Part shown: positions 52,123 to 59,576 of the stretch, one piece after another | How the letters are laid out: each line of letters opens with the position of its first letter | How positions within the stretch are numbered: position 1 is the first letter of the stretch | From: JAIVJG01 sp964236735 | GTDB taxonomy: Bacteria; Acidobacteriota; Blastocatellia; Pyrinomonadales; Pyrinomonadaceae | Assembly (NCBI GenBank): GCA_964236735.1 | Contig: CAXSFM010000005.1 | Location: 62,001-126,000 of the forward strand | Length of the DNA stretch: 64,000 bases | Direction of reading: 5' to 3' | The notes under the pieces: model-generated | Told to the model about the DNA's origin: nothing | Database searches by the model: none | What the model saw: the letters and a program-made list of their open reading frames with translations, nothing else | Position numbers and translations under genes: made by a program

Positions 52123-52212
52123 CTCAAATGTAAATCTATCGCCTCAACACGGCGCGCGGGACGGGTCGAGGTCGGCACACTCGCGGCGTGCGTTTTGGCT
52201 TCGTGCGCCGCT

Positions 52213-52656
52213 TCATGCTCCGCCTCTCTTCCATGAGCGTCGCGCCGCGATGGGGGCGAGAACGTCGAGCGCATCGTCGAGATGGAAGTCCGGCGCGACG
52301 GCGACTAAAGCAACGGCATCGGCTTCCACCTCTGCCCAACGCTGCGCGGCGGTGTGTTTGGCTGTTGAGTCCATCTTCCTCATCAGCGACTCCTTTTGAT
52401 CATGCAAAAAGTAGTGGCCGAGTTCGTGAAATTCGACGCTCGTGCGCTTCGTGCCTCGCAGTCTGGAATCAATCGTGATGTGCGGTTGGCCGTTGACGCG
52501 CAGGTAGCATCCGCGCACGGTGCTGGTAAAGCGTCGCCGGGTGATCGTGATGCCCTCGCGCTCGCATGTTTGCACGAAGTCCGCGTGCGTCATCTTGCGT
52601 GTGCCGTAGCCGGGAATGGGTAGGTCGAATGGACAATGTTGCGATTTCTTTGTCAT
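52213..52656 (-). CDS. ImmA/IrrE-type metallopeptidase
   Basis: A 147-residue zinc peptidase with HELGH in VEFHELGHYFLHDQKES and the third ligand Glu in RWAEVEADAVALVAVA. ImmA proteins cleave or activate element repressors in response to damage; the cognate repressor here is not clear. GGGAGG lies 8 bases before the ATG. The start overlaps the stop of the upstream gene (TGATG), showing coupling. Confidence 0.88.
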   Translation of the reverse strand: MTKKSQHCPFDLPIPGYGTRKMTHADFVQTCEREGITITRRRFTSTVRGCYLRVNGQPHITIDSRLRGTKRTSVEFHELGHYFLHDQKESLMRKMDSTAKHTAAQRWAEVEADAVALVAVAPDFHLDDALDVLAPIAARRSWKRGGA

Positions 52657-53078
52657 CAGCGCACACCTCCCTTCTTTGCCGCCTTACTTCGTTTCCCGGC
52701 AGCGAGACGGTGGGCGCGATTGCGCGCTCTGACGGCGTTGATTTCGTTCATCATCTCGCGTAACTGTTCGGGCGTCTCGCAGACGTGAGCAAATGCCACA
52801 AGAGAAGCGATGAAGGAAACAAATATCCGCTCGCTGCGCTTCTGCTCTTGCTGCAACATCGTAGCGAAGTCTATGACCGCGAGTGCGCGTGTGAGTTGGT
52901 CGTCGGCAGGCTCGAACATGGCATGGACGACTCCGGCGATGTGGCGCAACTTTGTCCCTTCGGGCAACTGGCTGATGAGGTTGCGTCGAAGCTCGATCAT
53001 CTGCTCCTGTGGCGTGCGGGTCTTTGTGCGCGGGCTGCGTTTGGTGGCGGCCTCCTTCGTGATATTCTTCTTTTGCAT
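52656..53078 (-). CDS. Element protein upstream of the ImmA-like gene
   Basis: Unrecognised 140-residue basic protein. Lys-rich ends (KKNITKEAATKRSPRTKTRT and AHRLAAGKRSKAAKKGG) flank a helical middle (LISQLPEGTKLRHIAGVVHA; MLQQEQKRSERIFVSFIASL). Because ImmA is usually coupled to its repressor, this is the positional candidate for that partner, but no helix-turn-helix is convincing. GAAGGAG precedes the start. Confidence 0.6.
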   Translation of the reverse strand: MQKKNITKEAATKRSPRTKTRTPQEQMIELRRNLISQLPEGTKLRHIAGVVHAMFEPADDQLTRALAVIDFATMLQQEQKRSERIFVSFIASLVAFAHVCETPEQLREMMNEINAVRARNRAHRLAAGKRSKAAKKGGVR

Positions 53079-53103
53079 CTGTCGGTTTCTCCTTCGTTGT
53101 GGT

Positions 53104-53160
53104 TGGCGGCTCCGGTGGTTGCGAAATGGGCTTAGGGAGTTTGCAGCTTCCTAAGCCTTT
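53104..53160. terminator. Hairpin between two control-block genes
   Basis: GGCTTAGG and CCTAAGCC form a stem around a 13-base loop (about 53129-53157). On the plus strand it is followed by TTTCGCTTTT; on the minus strand, the direction of the genes, the T tract is weak. Confidence 0.4.
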
Positions 53161-53165
53161 CGCTT

Positions 53166-53462
53166 TTAGTGCGACGTGATGGCGGCGCGCATCGCACGCA
53201 CGGCGCGCAGGAAGATGATTAAAGCAGCCGCATGTTTGCAGACCTGCGGGACACGTCGCCCGTAGTGCGGCGTGCCGGCCTCACAGCCACACGTCACAAA
53301 GGTCTTTCCATCCTGCCGCTCGATGCGGACGGGGTAGCTGTGGCCTTTCTGTTTGTTGGTGACGATCCACAAGCCGGGCTCGTGACGGCGGATGGACTGC
53401 GGTTCTTTGGTGAGACGTTCGGCGGCTCGCTCGAACTGCTCGCGGCGTTGAATCTGAATCAT
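53166..53462 (-). CDS. Small SWIM zinc-finger protein
   Basis: A 98-residue protein with a C-x-C-x(n)-C-x-H zinc finger: TCGCEAG, then VCKHAAALIIFL. Residues 1-50 read FERAAERLTKEPQSIRRHEP and the strand YPVRIERQDGKTF. SWIM fingers bind DNA or protein. It is divergently transcribed from the helix-turn-helix gene at 53582 and has GAAGGAG before the ATG. Confidence 0.8.
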   Translation of the reverse strand: MIQIQRREQFERAAERLTKEPQSIRRHEPGLWIVTNKQKGHSYPVRIERQDGKTFVTCGCEAGTPHYGRRVPQVCKHAAALIIFLRAVRAMRAAITSH

Positions 53463-53504
53463 GTTTTTGCTCCTTCGTGATGGCTGACTAACTTGATTCG
53501 TATC

Positions 53505-53553
53505 CTACCGCAGATGGAAGATAATGTCAACGATTATTTACCACTTGCGGTAG
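53505..53553. promoter_or_regulatory. Divergent operator between SWIM and helix-turn-helix genes
   Basis: Inverted halves CTACCGCA (53505-53512) and TGCGGTAG (53546-53553), 33 bp apart, in the AT-rich gap between two divergent genes. The right half is also part of TACCACTTGCGGTA, a second smaller palindrome. Confidence 0.6.
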
Positions 53554-53581
53554 ATTCTTTTTCATGCCATACTCTGCGGCC

Positions 53582-53824
53582 ATGAAACTTATTAGCACGG
53601 ATGAAGCGGCGGAACGTCTCGGCGTGAGCGGGCGGCGTGTGCGCCAGTTGATTGCTGAAGGAAAGCTCGTTGCTCAGAACGTGGGCGGCGGATATGTGAT
53701 TGATGAATCTGCGCTTGCCGATGTACAGGTGTACGGCAAACCGGGCAGACCAGCGAAGCCTGCTTCTGACAAGCCAGCGACTTCAAAGAAGCCACGCAAG
53801 CGTAAAGCTGCGCGAGTGAGTTGA
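53582..53824 (+). CDS. Helix-turn-helix (MerR/excisionase-like) protein
   Basis: An 80-residue protein: MKLISTDEAAERLGVSGRRV and RQLIAEGKLVAQNVGGGYVI are a winged-helix domain of the excisionase family. The last 30 residues are a basic Lys/Pro/Ala tail (SKKPRKRKAARVS). An ATG at 53564 in the same frame is possible; neither has a good ribosome binding site. It probably binds the divergent operator just upstream. Confidence 0.75.
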   Translation: MKLISTDEAAERLGVSGRRVRQLIAEGKLVAQNVGGGYVIDESALADVQVYGKPGRPAKPASDKPATSKKPRKRKAARVS

Positions 53825-53902
53825 CAGGCGTTTGTTCGTGGTGCGGCGTCCGAAGGACGCTAAGAGTGCGGGGATGCCCGGACGCTGAAAGGTGAACGTG
53901 AA

Positions 53903-54172
53903 ATGACGGTCGAAGAAAGAGTGCTGCGGTTGGAGAACGCTTTCGTCCAGATGACGGCGATGGCTCAAAACCTCGACGAGCGCGACGAGACGCACGCGGA
54001 ATGGATTAACACGCTCGGCGCGCGCATGGACGAACTCGCCGAAGCGCAGAAACAGACGCAAGCGGACATCTCCGCTTTGACCGTCATCGTCGGCGACGTG
54101 GATAAGTCTCTCAAAAGCCTTGCCGAGACGGTCGAGCGTTTCATCAACGAAGGGCGCAACGGGAAGCCCTGA
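53903..54172 (+). CDS. Small coiled-coil protein
   Basis: An 89-residue acidic coiled coil (VEERVLRLENAFVQMTAMAQ; RMDELAEAQKQTQADISALT; SLKSLAETVERFINE). No family recognised; similar short coiled coils occur beside restriction or toxin genes in mobile elements. AAAGGTG precedes the ATG. Confidence 0.6.
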   Translation: MTVEERVLRLENAFVQMTAMAQNLDERDETHAEWINTLGARMDELAEAQKQTQADISALTVIVGDVDKSLKSLAETVERFINEGRNGKP

Positions 54173-54267
54173 CCAAGTCGGCGACGAAGCGAGCGGTTTC
54201 AAAATCGGAAACTCAGACTGCAAAGAACGGTCAGGCAGATCGTGTAAGCGAAAGGTGGTGTAAAGCG

Positions 54268-54495
54268 ATGTCACAACAAAATATCTCATCCGACATTGAA
54301 CAGGATCGCGCTCGTGCAGTTGCGGAAGCTCGTGCGGAACTGATGCGTCTCGCTAATGAGCAGGGCGTGAAACCTTTCGATTTCGACGACACACACGGCG
54401 AGTTCTGGCCGGAAGAAGAGAGCGCCGATGACTTTCTGATCTGGTTGCGCTCCATTCGCGACGAAGGCGGACATCCCCGAAGTCTGCCAGAATGA
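54268..54495 (+). CDS. Small acidic protein next to the VapBC pair
   Basis: A 75-residue protein with AAGGTGG upstream. It has a helical start (DRARAVAEARAELMRLANEQ) and an acidic/aromatic end (FDFDDTHGEFWPEEESADDF). Not recognised; it may be an orphan antitoxin-like protein. Confidence 0.55.
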   Translation: MSQQNISSDIEQDRARAVAEARAELMRLANEQGVKPFDFDDTHGEFWPEEESADDFLIWLRSIRDEGGHPRSLPE

Positions 54496-54543
54496 CTGTC
54501 ATGCTGCTCGGACGGCTGAATTGATGGAGGTTTCAAAACACTA

Positions 54544-54750
54544 ATGAGCGCAACCTTAGACAAGATTATCGAAGAAGTTCGCACGCTCTCGCCGGAGGAG
54601 CAACAACAACTCCGTGAATTGCTTGAACGCGAGACGCGCACGGCGGAACTGCGGCGCGTTCAAGACAAATACACGCACCTGACGACCGGCAGCGAGGCAT
54701 TTGCGGCGCGCAAGGCCGAAGAGATTGCGCTGGAAGACCGCCCGCGATGA
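54544..54750 (+). CDS. VapB-like antitoxin
   Basis: A 68-residue protein (MSATLDKIIEEVRTLSPEEQ, then QLRELLERETRTAELRRVQD) of the kind that precedes PIN toxins. Its stop codon overlaps the toxin start (ATGA), showing translational coupling. It should neutralise the adjacent toxin and repress the pair. Confidence 0.8.
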   Translation: MSATLDKIIEEVRTLSPEEQQQLRELLERETRTAELRRVQDKYTHLTTGSEAFAARKAEEIALEDRPR

Positions 54751-55148
54751 TTTACGTGCTCGACGCCTGCGCGATGATCGCCCTGCTCCGTCGTGAACCC
54801 GGCGAGGCCGTCGTGTGGACGCATCTCGGCGACTCAAATAACACCTGCCTCGCGCACGCCATCAATCTGTGCGAAGTCTATTACGACTTTCATCGCGACG
54901 CCGGCGAAGCGGCAGCCGAAGGCGCGGTCGCAGACCTCAAGGCTCTTGGCATCATCGAACGCAACGATCTCGATGAGGCTCTCTGGAAGGATACCGGGAA
55001 GCTGAAAGCGAGAGGAAAAATCTCACTGGCCGATTCTCTGGCAATCGCTTTGACGAACCGCGTGGGCGGGACATTGCTCACGTCCGACCATCACGAACTT
55101 GATGCTGTCGCGTCGGCGGGCATCTGTTCGATTATTTTTATCAGATAG
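54747..55148 (+). CDS. PIN-domain toxin, VapC-like
   Basis: A 133-residue ribonuclease-fold protein. The conserved acids are Asp6 in MIYVLDACAMIALL, Glu in NLCEVYYDF, and Asp in ISLADSLAIALTNRV with the last Asp in LTSDHHELD. All four PIN acids seem present. VapC toxins cut RNA; here the pair would stabilise the integrated element. The 3' end reads SIIFIR. Confidence 0.85.
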   Translation: MIYVLDACAMIALLRREPGEAVVWTHLGDSNNTCLAHAINLCEVYYDFHRDAGEAAAEGAVADLKALGIIERNDLDEALWKDTGKLKARGKISLADSLAIALTNRVGGTLLTSDHHELDAVASAGICSIIFIR

Positions 55149-55159
55149 ACAAACGCGAG

Positions 55160-55354
55160 ATGAGCGAGGGCAAAAGCAGCAAGGAATTACTCGAAGAGTT
55201 AAAGCGGTACGCCGAACAAATGAAGCAGGACGCGGCGACGCGAACGACCCGCGTGCGCGTTAATAAGCACACGCACCGCATTCGCTTCGAGGGTGAGACC
55301 GAAGAGCAGGTCGAGGTTGTGATTGAGCCGATTGATGCCGCACCGGAGACTTGA
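55160..55354 (+). CDS. Small basic-acidic protein after the toxin
   Basis: A 64-residue protein (MSEGKSSKELLEELKRYAEQ, then strand TTRVRVNKHTHRIRFEGET). Unrecognised. It starts 11 bases after the toxin stop and is likely in the same transcript. Confidence 0.5.
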   Translation: MSEGKSSKELLEELKRYAEQMKQDAATRTTRVRVNKHTHRIRFEGETEEQVEVVIEPIDAAPET

Positions 55355-55580
55355 AGCAGGCTGCTTGCGTTGAAGACCGGCGCGGTAGCGCCTTCGTGAT
55401 GAGGGGTTATCGGCAAAGCTTCTCTCATCTGCTCGAAGCCAAGCGGTGATAGCGCGTTGATCATTTACACCTTCGGCTCGCTCACCCAGCGCCTGATCCG
55501 CGCAGGGGACAGTTGCATTCCCTGATGCGACCCGCGAGCCGAATACATTTTCAGGGTTTGCAGTTCGGGGGCTGTAAGAA

Positions 55581-56834
55581 ATGAGTAAGGCAGTTGAATC
55601 ACCGAGAAGCATTGAAGCGGTCGCCGTGTTGCGTGCGATAGTCCCACCTAGAGATGAGCATTTGGAGCCATGGGATTCGATTGTGCATTGGACGGAACTT
55701 CGGCTGAAAAGAGACAACGGAAAGAATCGTATCTATACAAAGTGGATCGTGCCTGTTACCTGCGGGCGTCGTGCGTCTCCCGATTGCCGGGGCAAACATG
55801 ACGTTATGGTGCTAAGAGGTATGAACGGGACTGAGACGTTGACGCCCGGCTGCCTGACGGGGAAGAAAAGCACTTACTCCAGCGTCTGCACGCCCTGTCT
55901 CAAGGTTAAAGAGTTTCCTTTGCTCTCACTTGGTTCATACGTTAGCATCGGCGACGATAACGAAGATGGCACGCTGGTCAAGTGTGGTAAGTGCAAAAAG
56001 ACGCGACGTTGCCGAATAAAAGAGCCTAAGAAATTCACCGGGCTTTGTACTAACTGTTGGAAGCGCGCTGCCCTCGGCTCGGAGACAATAGGCGAAGGCC
56101 CAAATAAAGGTAAGATTCCGTTCAAGTGTTCCAACTGCGGCAAAGAGTCTTTCGCTTGGCCTCACCAGCATAAATTATTAACGTGGAAACGGCTTTGCCC
56201 TGATTGCCAGACGCACAATGGCGTGTCGCTCGTCGGTGGATTGAATAAGGTCGCTGAAGACGATTTCCTGCCTTCAACACAAGCGCCCGTTTATCTCTCC
56301 CGGCGCAAAGGCCTGACGGGGAATCAGTTGAAGCATGTAGATGTTCAATGCGTCTTTCCTGTTCCTCAAAACGAGAACAAAATTTGCGGCAAAGAGACAC
56401 CGTTTCTTTTCAAAGCGTTGCGGCGTAATTGGGATGACGCCACAGGCTTTTGCCCAGATCATACGACTTCTGGGCGCGTCAAAGGTAAGGAAGGGTTTAG
56501 GAGAATCCAGTCGCTTCTAGAGCAAGTAGCACAAGCTCCGAACGGCAACGGGCAGAAGCATGGGGATGTAGCGAAGAAGAAGCTTCGTGAACAGGAGAAA
56601 GAGGTCAAATTCAATCTGATTCTAGATGTGATCTGCGGATTGTGGGATCGCAATGAATTGCTTGGAGAAGTTACGTATGAGGCCATAGCTAGGAAACTTC
56701 AAGACGAAGATAGCAACCGCCGCGCTTGGGACATCTCTGCCAAAGGAGTAGCGAAGTGGCTAGAGCGTTATGGATATGCAGGCCACCGGGAAGATGTAGT
56801 GAAACAGTTACTCCAGCTAAGAGGTAAATCCTAA
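55581..56834 (+). CDS. Multi-zinc-ribbon protein of unknown function
   Basis: A 417-residue protein less GC-rich than its neighbours. Four or more Cys clusters can be seen: VTCGRRASPDCRGKH; SSVCTPCLK; LVKCGKCKKTRRCR paired with LCTNCWKR; FKCSNCGKES paired with LCPDCQTH; and CVFPVP to KICGKE with FCPDH. The C-terminal third (about 320-417) is a helical region (EVKFNLILDVICGLWDRNEL; DISAKGVAKWLERYGYAGH) that resembles a DNA-binding or homing-endonuclease-like domain. No known family is recognised. It lies where accessory defence genes often sit, but no function can be assigned. Confidence 0.65.
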   Translation: MSKAVESPRSIEAVAVLRAIVPPRDEHLEPWDSIVHWTELRLKRDNGKNRIYTKWIVPVTCGRRASPDCRGKHDVMVLRGMNGTETLTPGCLTGKKSTYSSVCTPCLKVKEFPLLSLGSYVSIGDDNEDGTLVKCGKCKKTRRCRIKEPKKFTGLCTNCWKRAALGSETIGEGPNKGKIPFKCSNCGKESFAWPHQHKLLTWKRLCPDCQTHNGVSLVGGLNKVAEDDFLPSTQAPVYLSRRKGLTGNQLKHVDVQCVFPVPQNENKICGKETPFLFKALRRNWDDATGFCPDHTTSGRVKGKEGFRRIQSLLEQVAQAPNGNGQKHGDVAKKKLREQEKEVKFNLILDVICGLWDRNELLGEVTYEAIARKLQDEDSNRRAWDISAKGVAKWLERYGYAGHREDVVKQLLQLRGKS

Positions 56835-56872
56835 TCTCGGAAGAGGCGGGGTCTATGGAACAAAACTCAATT

Positions 56873-56900
56873 GAGAATTGTTCCATATAGAACAATTCTC
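56873..56900. repeat. Perfect inverted repeat after the zinc-ribbon gene
   Basis: GAGAATTGTTC and GAACAATTCTC, 11 bp each, separated by CATATA. An additional TGGAACAA half lies just upstream. It could be an operator for the replication operon or an RNA hairpin. Confidence 0.6.
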
Positions 56901-56932
56901 CTAGTTCCCCACCCACTCAGAAATCTGGTGTA

Positions 56933-57011
56933 CAAAACGGCTACTCCGTAATGGAGTAGCCGTTTTGATTTTAATGCAAAAAGCCCCAGCCCGGAAAAGT
57001 CAGGGGCTTCT
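56933..57011 (+). terminator. Two tandem hairpins ending the accessory block
   Basis: First stem CAAAACGGCTACTCC against GGAGTAGCCGTTTTG (56933-56967) followed by ATTTTAAT; second, AAGCCCC against GGGGCTT (56980-57009) with CTTGC. They separate the zinc-ribbon gene from the replication-integration operon. Confidence 0.8.
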
Positions 57012-57032
57012 TGCTACTCGAAAGGACTAACT

Positions 57033-57233
57033 ATGAAAGACACTCTAACGCCCCGCCGCACGAGCGGCAACACATCTCCAACACCGCCCCGTTGGGAACT
57101 ATCCATCATCTCTTATCTCATCGTCGCGCTCGAAGCACGAGACGCGCGCATCATCCGTCTGGAACAACTCAACCGGAAAGCGTCTCTCGCGCTCGACGAA
57201 GCACGCCGCCACGAATTAAGGCGCGCAGCATGA
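57033..57233 (+). CDS. Small protein leading the replication-integration operon
   Basis: A 66-residue protein with a Pro/Thr-rich start and a helix (WELSIISYLIVALEARDARI). Not recognised. Its TGA overlaps the next ATG (ATGA), which argues that it is real although it is covered by a longer, spurious out-of-frame extension of the next gene. Confidence 0.6.
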   Translation: MKDTLTPRRTSGNTSPTPPRWELSIISYLIVALEARDARIIRLEQLNRKASLALDEARRHELRRAA

Positions 57234-58030
57234 ATGACAGGGAATCTGAGCGCGCACCGGCGGATATCATCAACGGCATTCTGACACGGCTCGTCTGCGC
57301 CGAACTATCCCTTCAACCTGAGCATCTCGCGGAGCTAATCTGTCGGCGCGGATTGAGCGCCGCTGAGATCGAGCGCGAGCGGTACGTGAGCGTCCCGGCG
57401 ACGCGCGCCGAGCGCATCCGCGTGGCTTCCGCCCTCGCGCCATATCTCGACGCTTTCGGCGGCGGCGTGCCCGGCTTCTTCCTCGCCAATGGGCGTTGGG
57501 AGATGGTCTATCGTCCGCCCGGCTTCTTCATCCCCGTGCGCGACGAGCGCGGCCATCTACAGGCGCTCTCGCAAAGAGTTGACGACCCCGGAGAGGATGG
57601 CGGCAAGTACCTCTGGTTCTCGTCGGCTGACCGCGACGGCGGCGCGTCAAGCGGTGCGCCGCCACACTTCGCCAACCGGCATCTTCTTTCGGACGCGACC
57701 GAGATCGTGATCGTCGAAGGCATCTTGAAATCACAAATCGTCGCGTTCCTCTCCGGCGCGCCCGTCGTCGGCATCGCGGGCACATGCAGCATTACGGGAC
57801 TCGCCGCGCGGCTCAAGATGAGTTTCCCGAAACTGCGATACGCGGTCATCGCCTACGACCGCGACATGAATGAAAAGCCGCACGTCTATGAAGCGTTGAT
57901 GCGTCTCGTCGGACAGCTTGAGGCGGAACGTTTCCGTGTGCGCGTTCGCACATGGCCGGGACAACAATACAAAGGCTTTGACGATTACCTGCTCGCTCAA
58001 CAAACCGGCGCGGCGGTGCAAGCAGCATGA
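57230..58030 (+). CDS. TOPRIM-like (DUF3854-type) protein
   Basis: A 266-residue protein from ATG 57230. The N-terminal part has LICRRGLSAAEIERERYVSV, then GFFIPVRDERGHLQALSQRV, and GKYLWFSS, resembling the region of phage primases. The TOPRIM-like core shows TEIVIVEGILKSQIVAFLSG (the Glu motif) and the D-x-D equivalent YAVIAYDRDMNEKPHVYEAL. DUF3854 proteins with this pattern accompany replication modules of phages and plasmids. It is coupled by ATGA overlap on both sides. Confidence 0.75.
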   Translation: MNDRESERAPADIINGILTRLVCAELSLQPEHLAELICRRGLSAAEIERERYVSVPATRAERIRVASALAPYLDAFGGGVPGFFLANGRWEMVYRPPGFFIPVRDERGHLQALSQRVDDPGEDGGKYLWFSSADRDGGASSGAPPHFANRHLLSDATEIVIVEGILKSQIVAFLSGAPVVGIAGTCSITGLAARLKMSFPKLRYAVIAYDRDMNEKPHVYEALMRLVGQLEAERFRVRVRTWPGQQYKGFDDYLLAQQTGAAVQAA

Positions 58031-58836
58031 GCACACCGGCCACCGTCTATGACATCACGCCCACGCAGCTTCGACGCATGAAAGAACGGCAAGCGTGCGA
58101 CGTGCAACCCGACCACTCGATCCTCGCCGACCTCGCCGACGGCGTGGAGGCCGTCCACCAACTCGCCAACCTCGCCAAGTTCAGCGTGCGGGTGCGCGCC
58201 TTCGTCCTCGCCATTGCCAGCGTCGCATACTCGCGCGACGGCGCGGCGTCAGTCGAACTCTTCGACGAAGAACTCGCCGCACTGCAAAACTGCTCCGCCA
58301 AGACCGTGCAGCGCCAGCGCGCAGATTATTTCGATGAGGCGCGCGACAAACAGATAGACCTTGTTGAAATCGTCGAGGGCGAATTCGACAAGTCGTCCGG
58401 CAAGAACAGACCGACGCGCTATCGCTTCCACATCGCCGGCGCGGTCGAGCAAATCGTCACGCGCGCCCGCTCATCAAGCCACTGGCACGAGAGCGACCGG
58501 CGCAAGCAGCGCGATGCCATTGAGCGCGCCGCGCGCATTGTATTTGACGAGATTCCACGCGCTCACTCTCATGCGCGGGACGGCAAACGTCCACGTTCAG
58601 CGGCAGCCGAGATTGAGACCTGCCTGAAGGTGGCGGCGGCCCAACTCAAACGCGCGCAGGAGATCGCCGGGAAACTCCCGGCACGGACGCGCGCCGCGCT
58701 GCTGGATGAAACAGACCCGCGGCGGCTGCGGCAAAAGTGGCTCGAAATGCGCGCCCGGATGGACGCCCTGTTTGACGCCCCTTCGCAAATTGTTGAAGAG
58801 GAACGAGTTGACAAGGGGGGTGGACAAGTTGTCTAG
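58027..58836 (+). CDS. Replication-initiator-like protein, upstream part
   Basis: A 269-residue protein with N-terminal winged-helix-like sequence (LANLAKFSVRVRAFVLAIAS; FDEELAALQNCSAKTVQRQR), as in phage and plasmid replication initiators that recognise origin DNA. Then a basic strand FDKSSGKNRPTRYRFHI and a helical C-terminal part. The frame is closed by TAG at 58834, but the same frame continues open to 59115 and ends with ATGA overlap with the next gene. The stop is therefore probably a nonsense mutation. Confidence 0.65.
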   Translation: MSTPATVYDITPTQLRRMKERQACDVQPDHSILADLADGVEAVHQLANLAKFSVRVRAFVLAIASVAYSRDGAASVELFDEELAALQNCSAKTVQRQRADYFDEARDKQIDLVEIVEGEFDKSSGKNRPTRYRFHIAGAVEQIVTRARSSSHWHESDRRKQRDAIERAARIVFDEIPRAHSHARDGKRPRSAAAEIETCLKVAAAQLKRAQEIAGKLPARTRAALLDETDPRRLRQKWLEMRARMDALFDAPSQIVEEERVDKGGGQVV

Positions 58837-59115
58837 GATGTCGCGGACGACGAGCAGCCCGCGACACAGGCTGAGGCCGATGCACAGGCCGCGTGGGATC
58901 GCACTTTCGGCCACCTGAATGCGCCGCCCGTCGAGCGTCGCACGGTGTACTTGCGACCGCCACCGCCGACCTTGCCTCCGAAATCCTCCTCATCCGATGA
59001 ATTTCTCGTTGAGCCTCTGGAATCTTTTCGCGACCATTGTCAAAGCGGCGCGAAATCAATCGAGGAACTGGAAGCCGAGGCAATCCGTGTCGAAGCTCGC
59101 GGAGGACTGCCATGA
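58837..59115 (+). pseudogene. Continuation of the replication-like gene past an amber stop
   Basis: 92 codons in the same frame as the preceding gene, without a good start codon: VADDEQPATQAEADAQAAWD, then a Pro-rich stretch (YLRPPPPTLPPKSSSSDEF) and a helix (SIEELEAEAIRVEARGGLP). Codon usage is like that of the neighbours. It ends TGA inside ATGA of the next gene, as all other junctions in this operon do. Confidence 0.65.
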
Positions 59116-59489
59116 ACGCACTGCTCGAACAACTCGACGAGCACATCAGGAAGGTCGTGGCGCAAACTTTGTCGGCGCACGGTGGCGGTGGCGACGAGCG
59201 CCACGCCGATGCTGCGCTCCCCGTCACCGCCGACGCGCTCGACGAGGTGACGCGCAAGGTTGTGCGCGAGCAGGTCGTGATCGCTCACAAGAGCTACCTG
59301 ACGCGCAAAGAGGCGGCTAAATACTTAGGCGTCTCCGAGCGCAGCATCGGGGAGTGGGCGGCGCGCGCCCCGGAGCACAACCCTTTTCCAGAAGCCTCCG
59401 CCGGCGGCGAGCCGCGCACCAAGCGGACGGCGATTGACGAGTGGGCGGAGCGGGAGAACATGCGTCGCAAGCTGAAAGCCGTCGGTTAA
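59112..59489 (+). CDS. Helix-turn-helix protein before the integrase
   Basis: A 125-residue protein from ATG 59112. The first half is a helical segment (MNALLEQLDEHIRKVVAQTL). The second half is an AlpA/MerR-type winged helix (SYLTRKEAAKYLGVSERSIG; PRTKRTAIDEWAERENMRRK). Position just before the integrase suits an excisionase or integration regulator. Confidence 0.75.
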   Translation: MNALLEQLDEHIRKVVAQTLSAHGGGGDERHADAALPVTADALDEVTRKVVREQVVIAHKSYLTRKEAAKYLGVSERSIGEWAARAPEHNPFPEASAGGEPRTKRTAIDEWAERENMRRKLKAVG

Positions 59490-59576
59490 AACCGTGACAG
59501 GGGAAGCGGGGGCGGCCTACAATCCGCCGCATGTTTCCTCTGGTGATGGCTGCAACCGCACGGGAGGACGCAGAAG

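Noticed and set aside
57011..57229. Longer start for the TOPRIM-like gene
   Set aside because: The extension overlaps a terminator hairpin and a better small gene whose stop overlaps the ATG at 57230.
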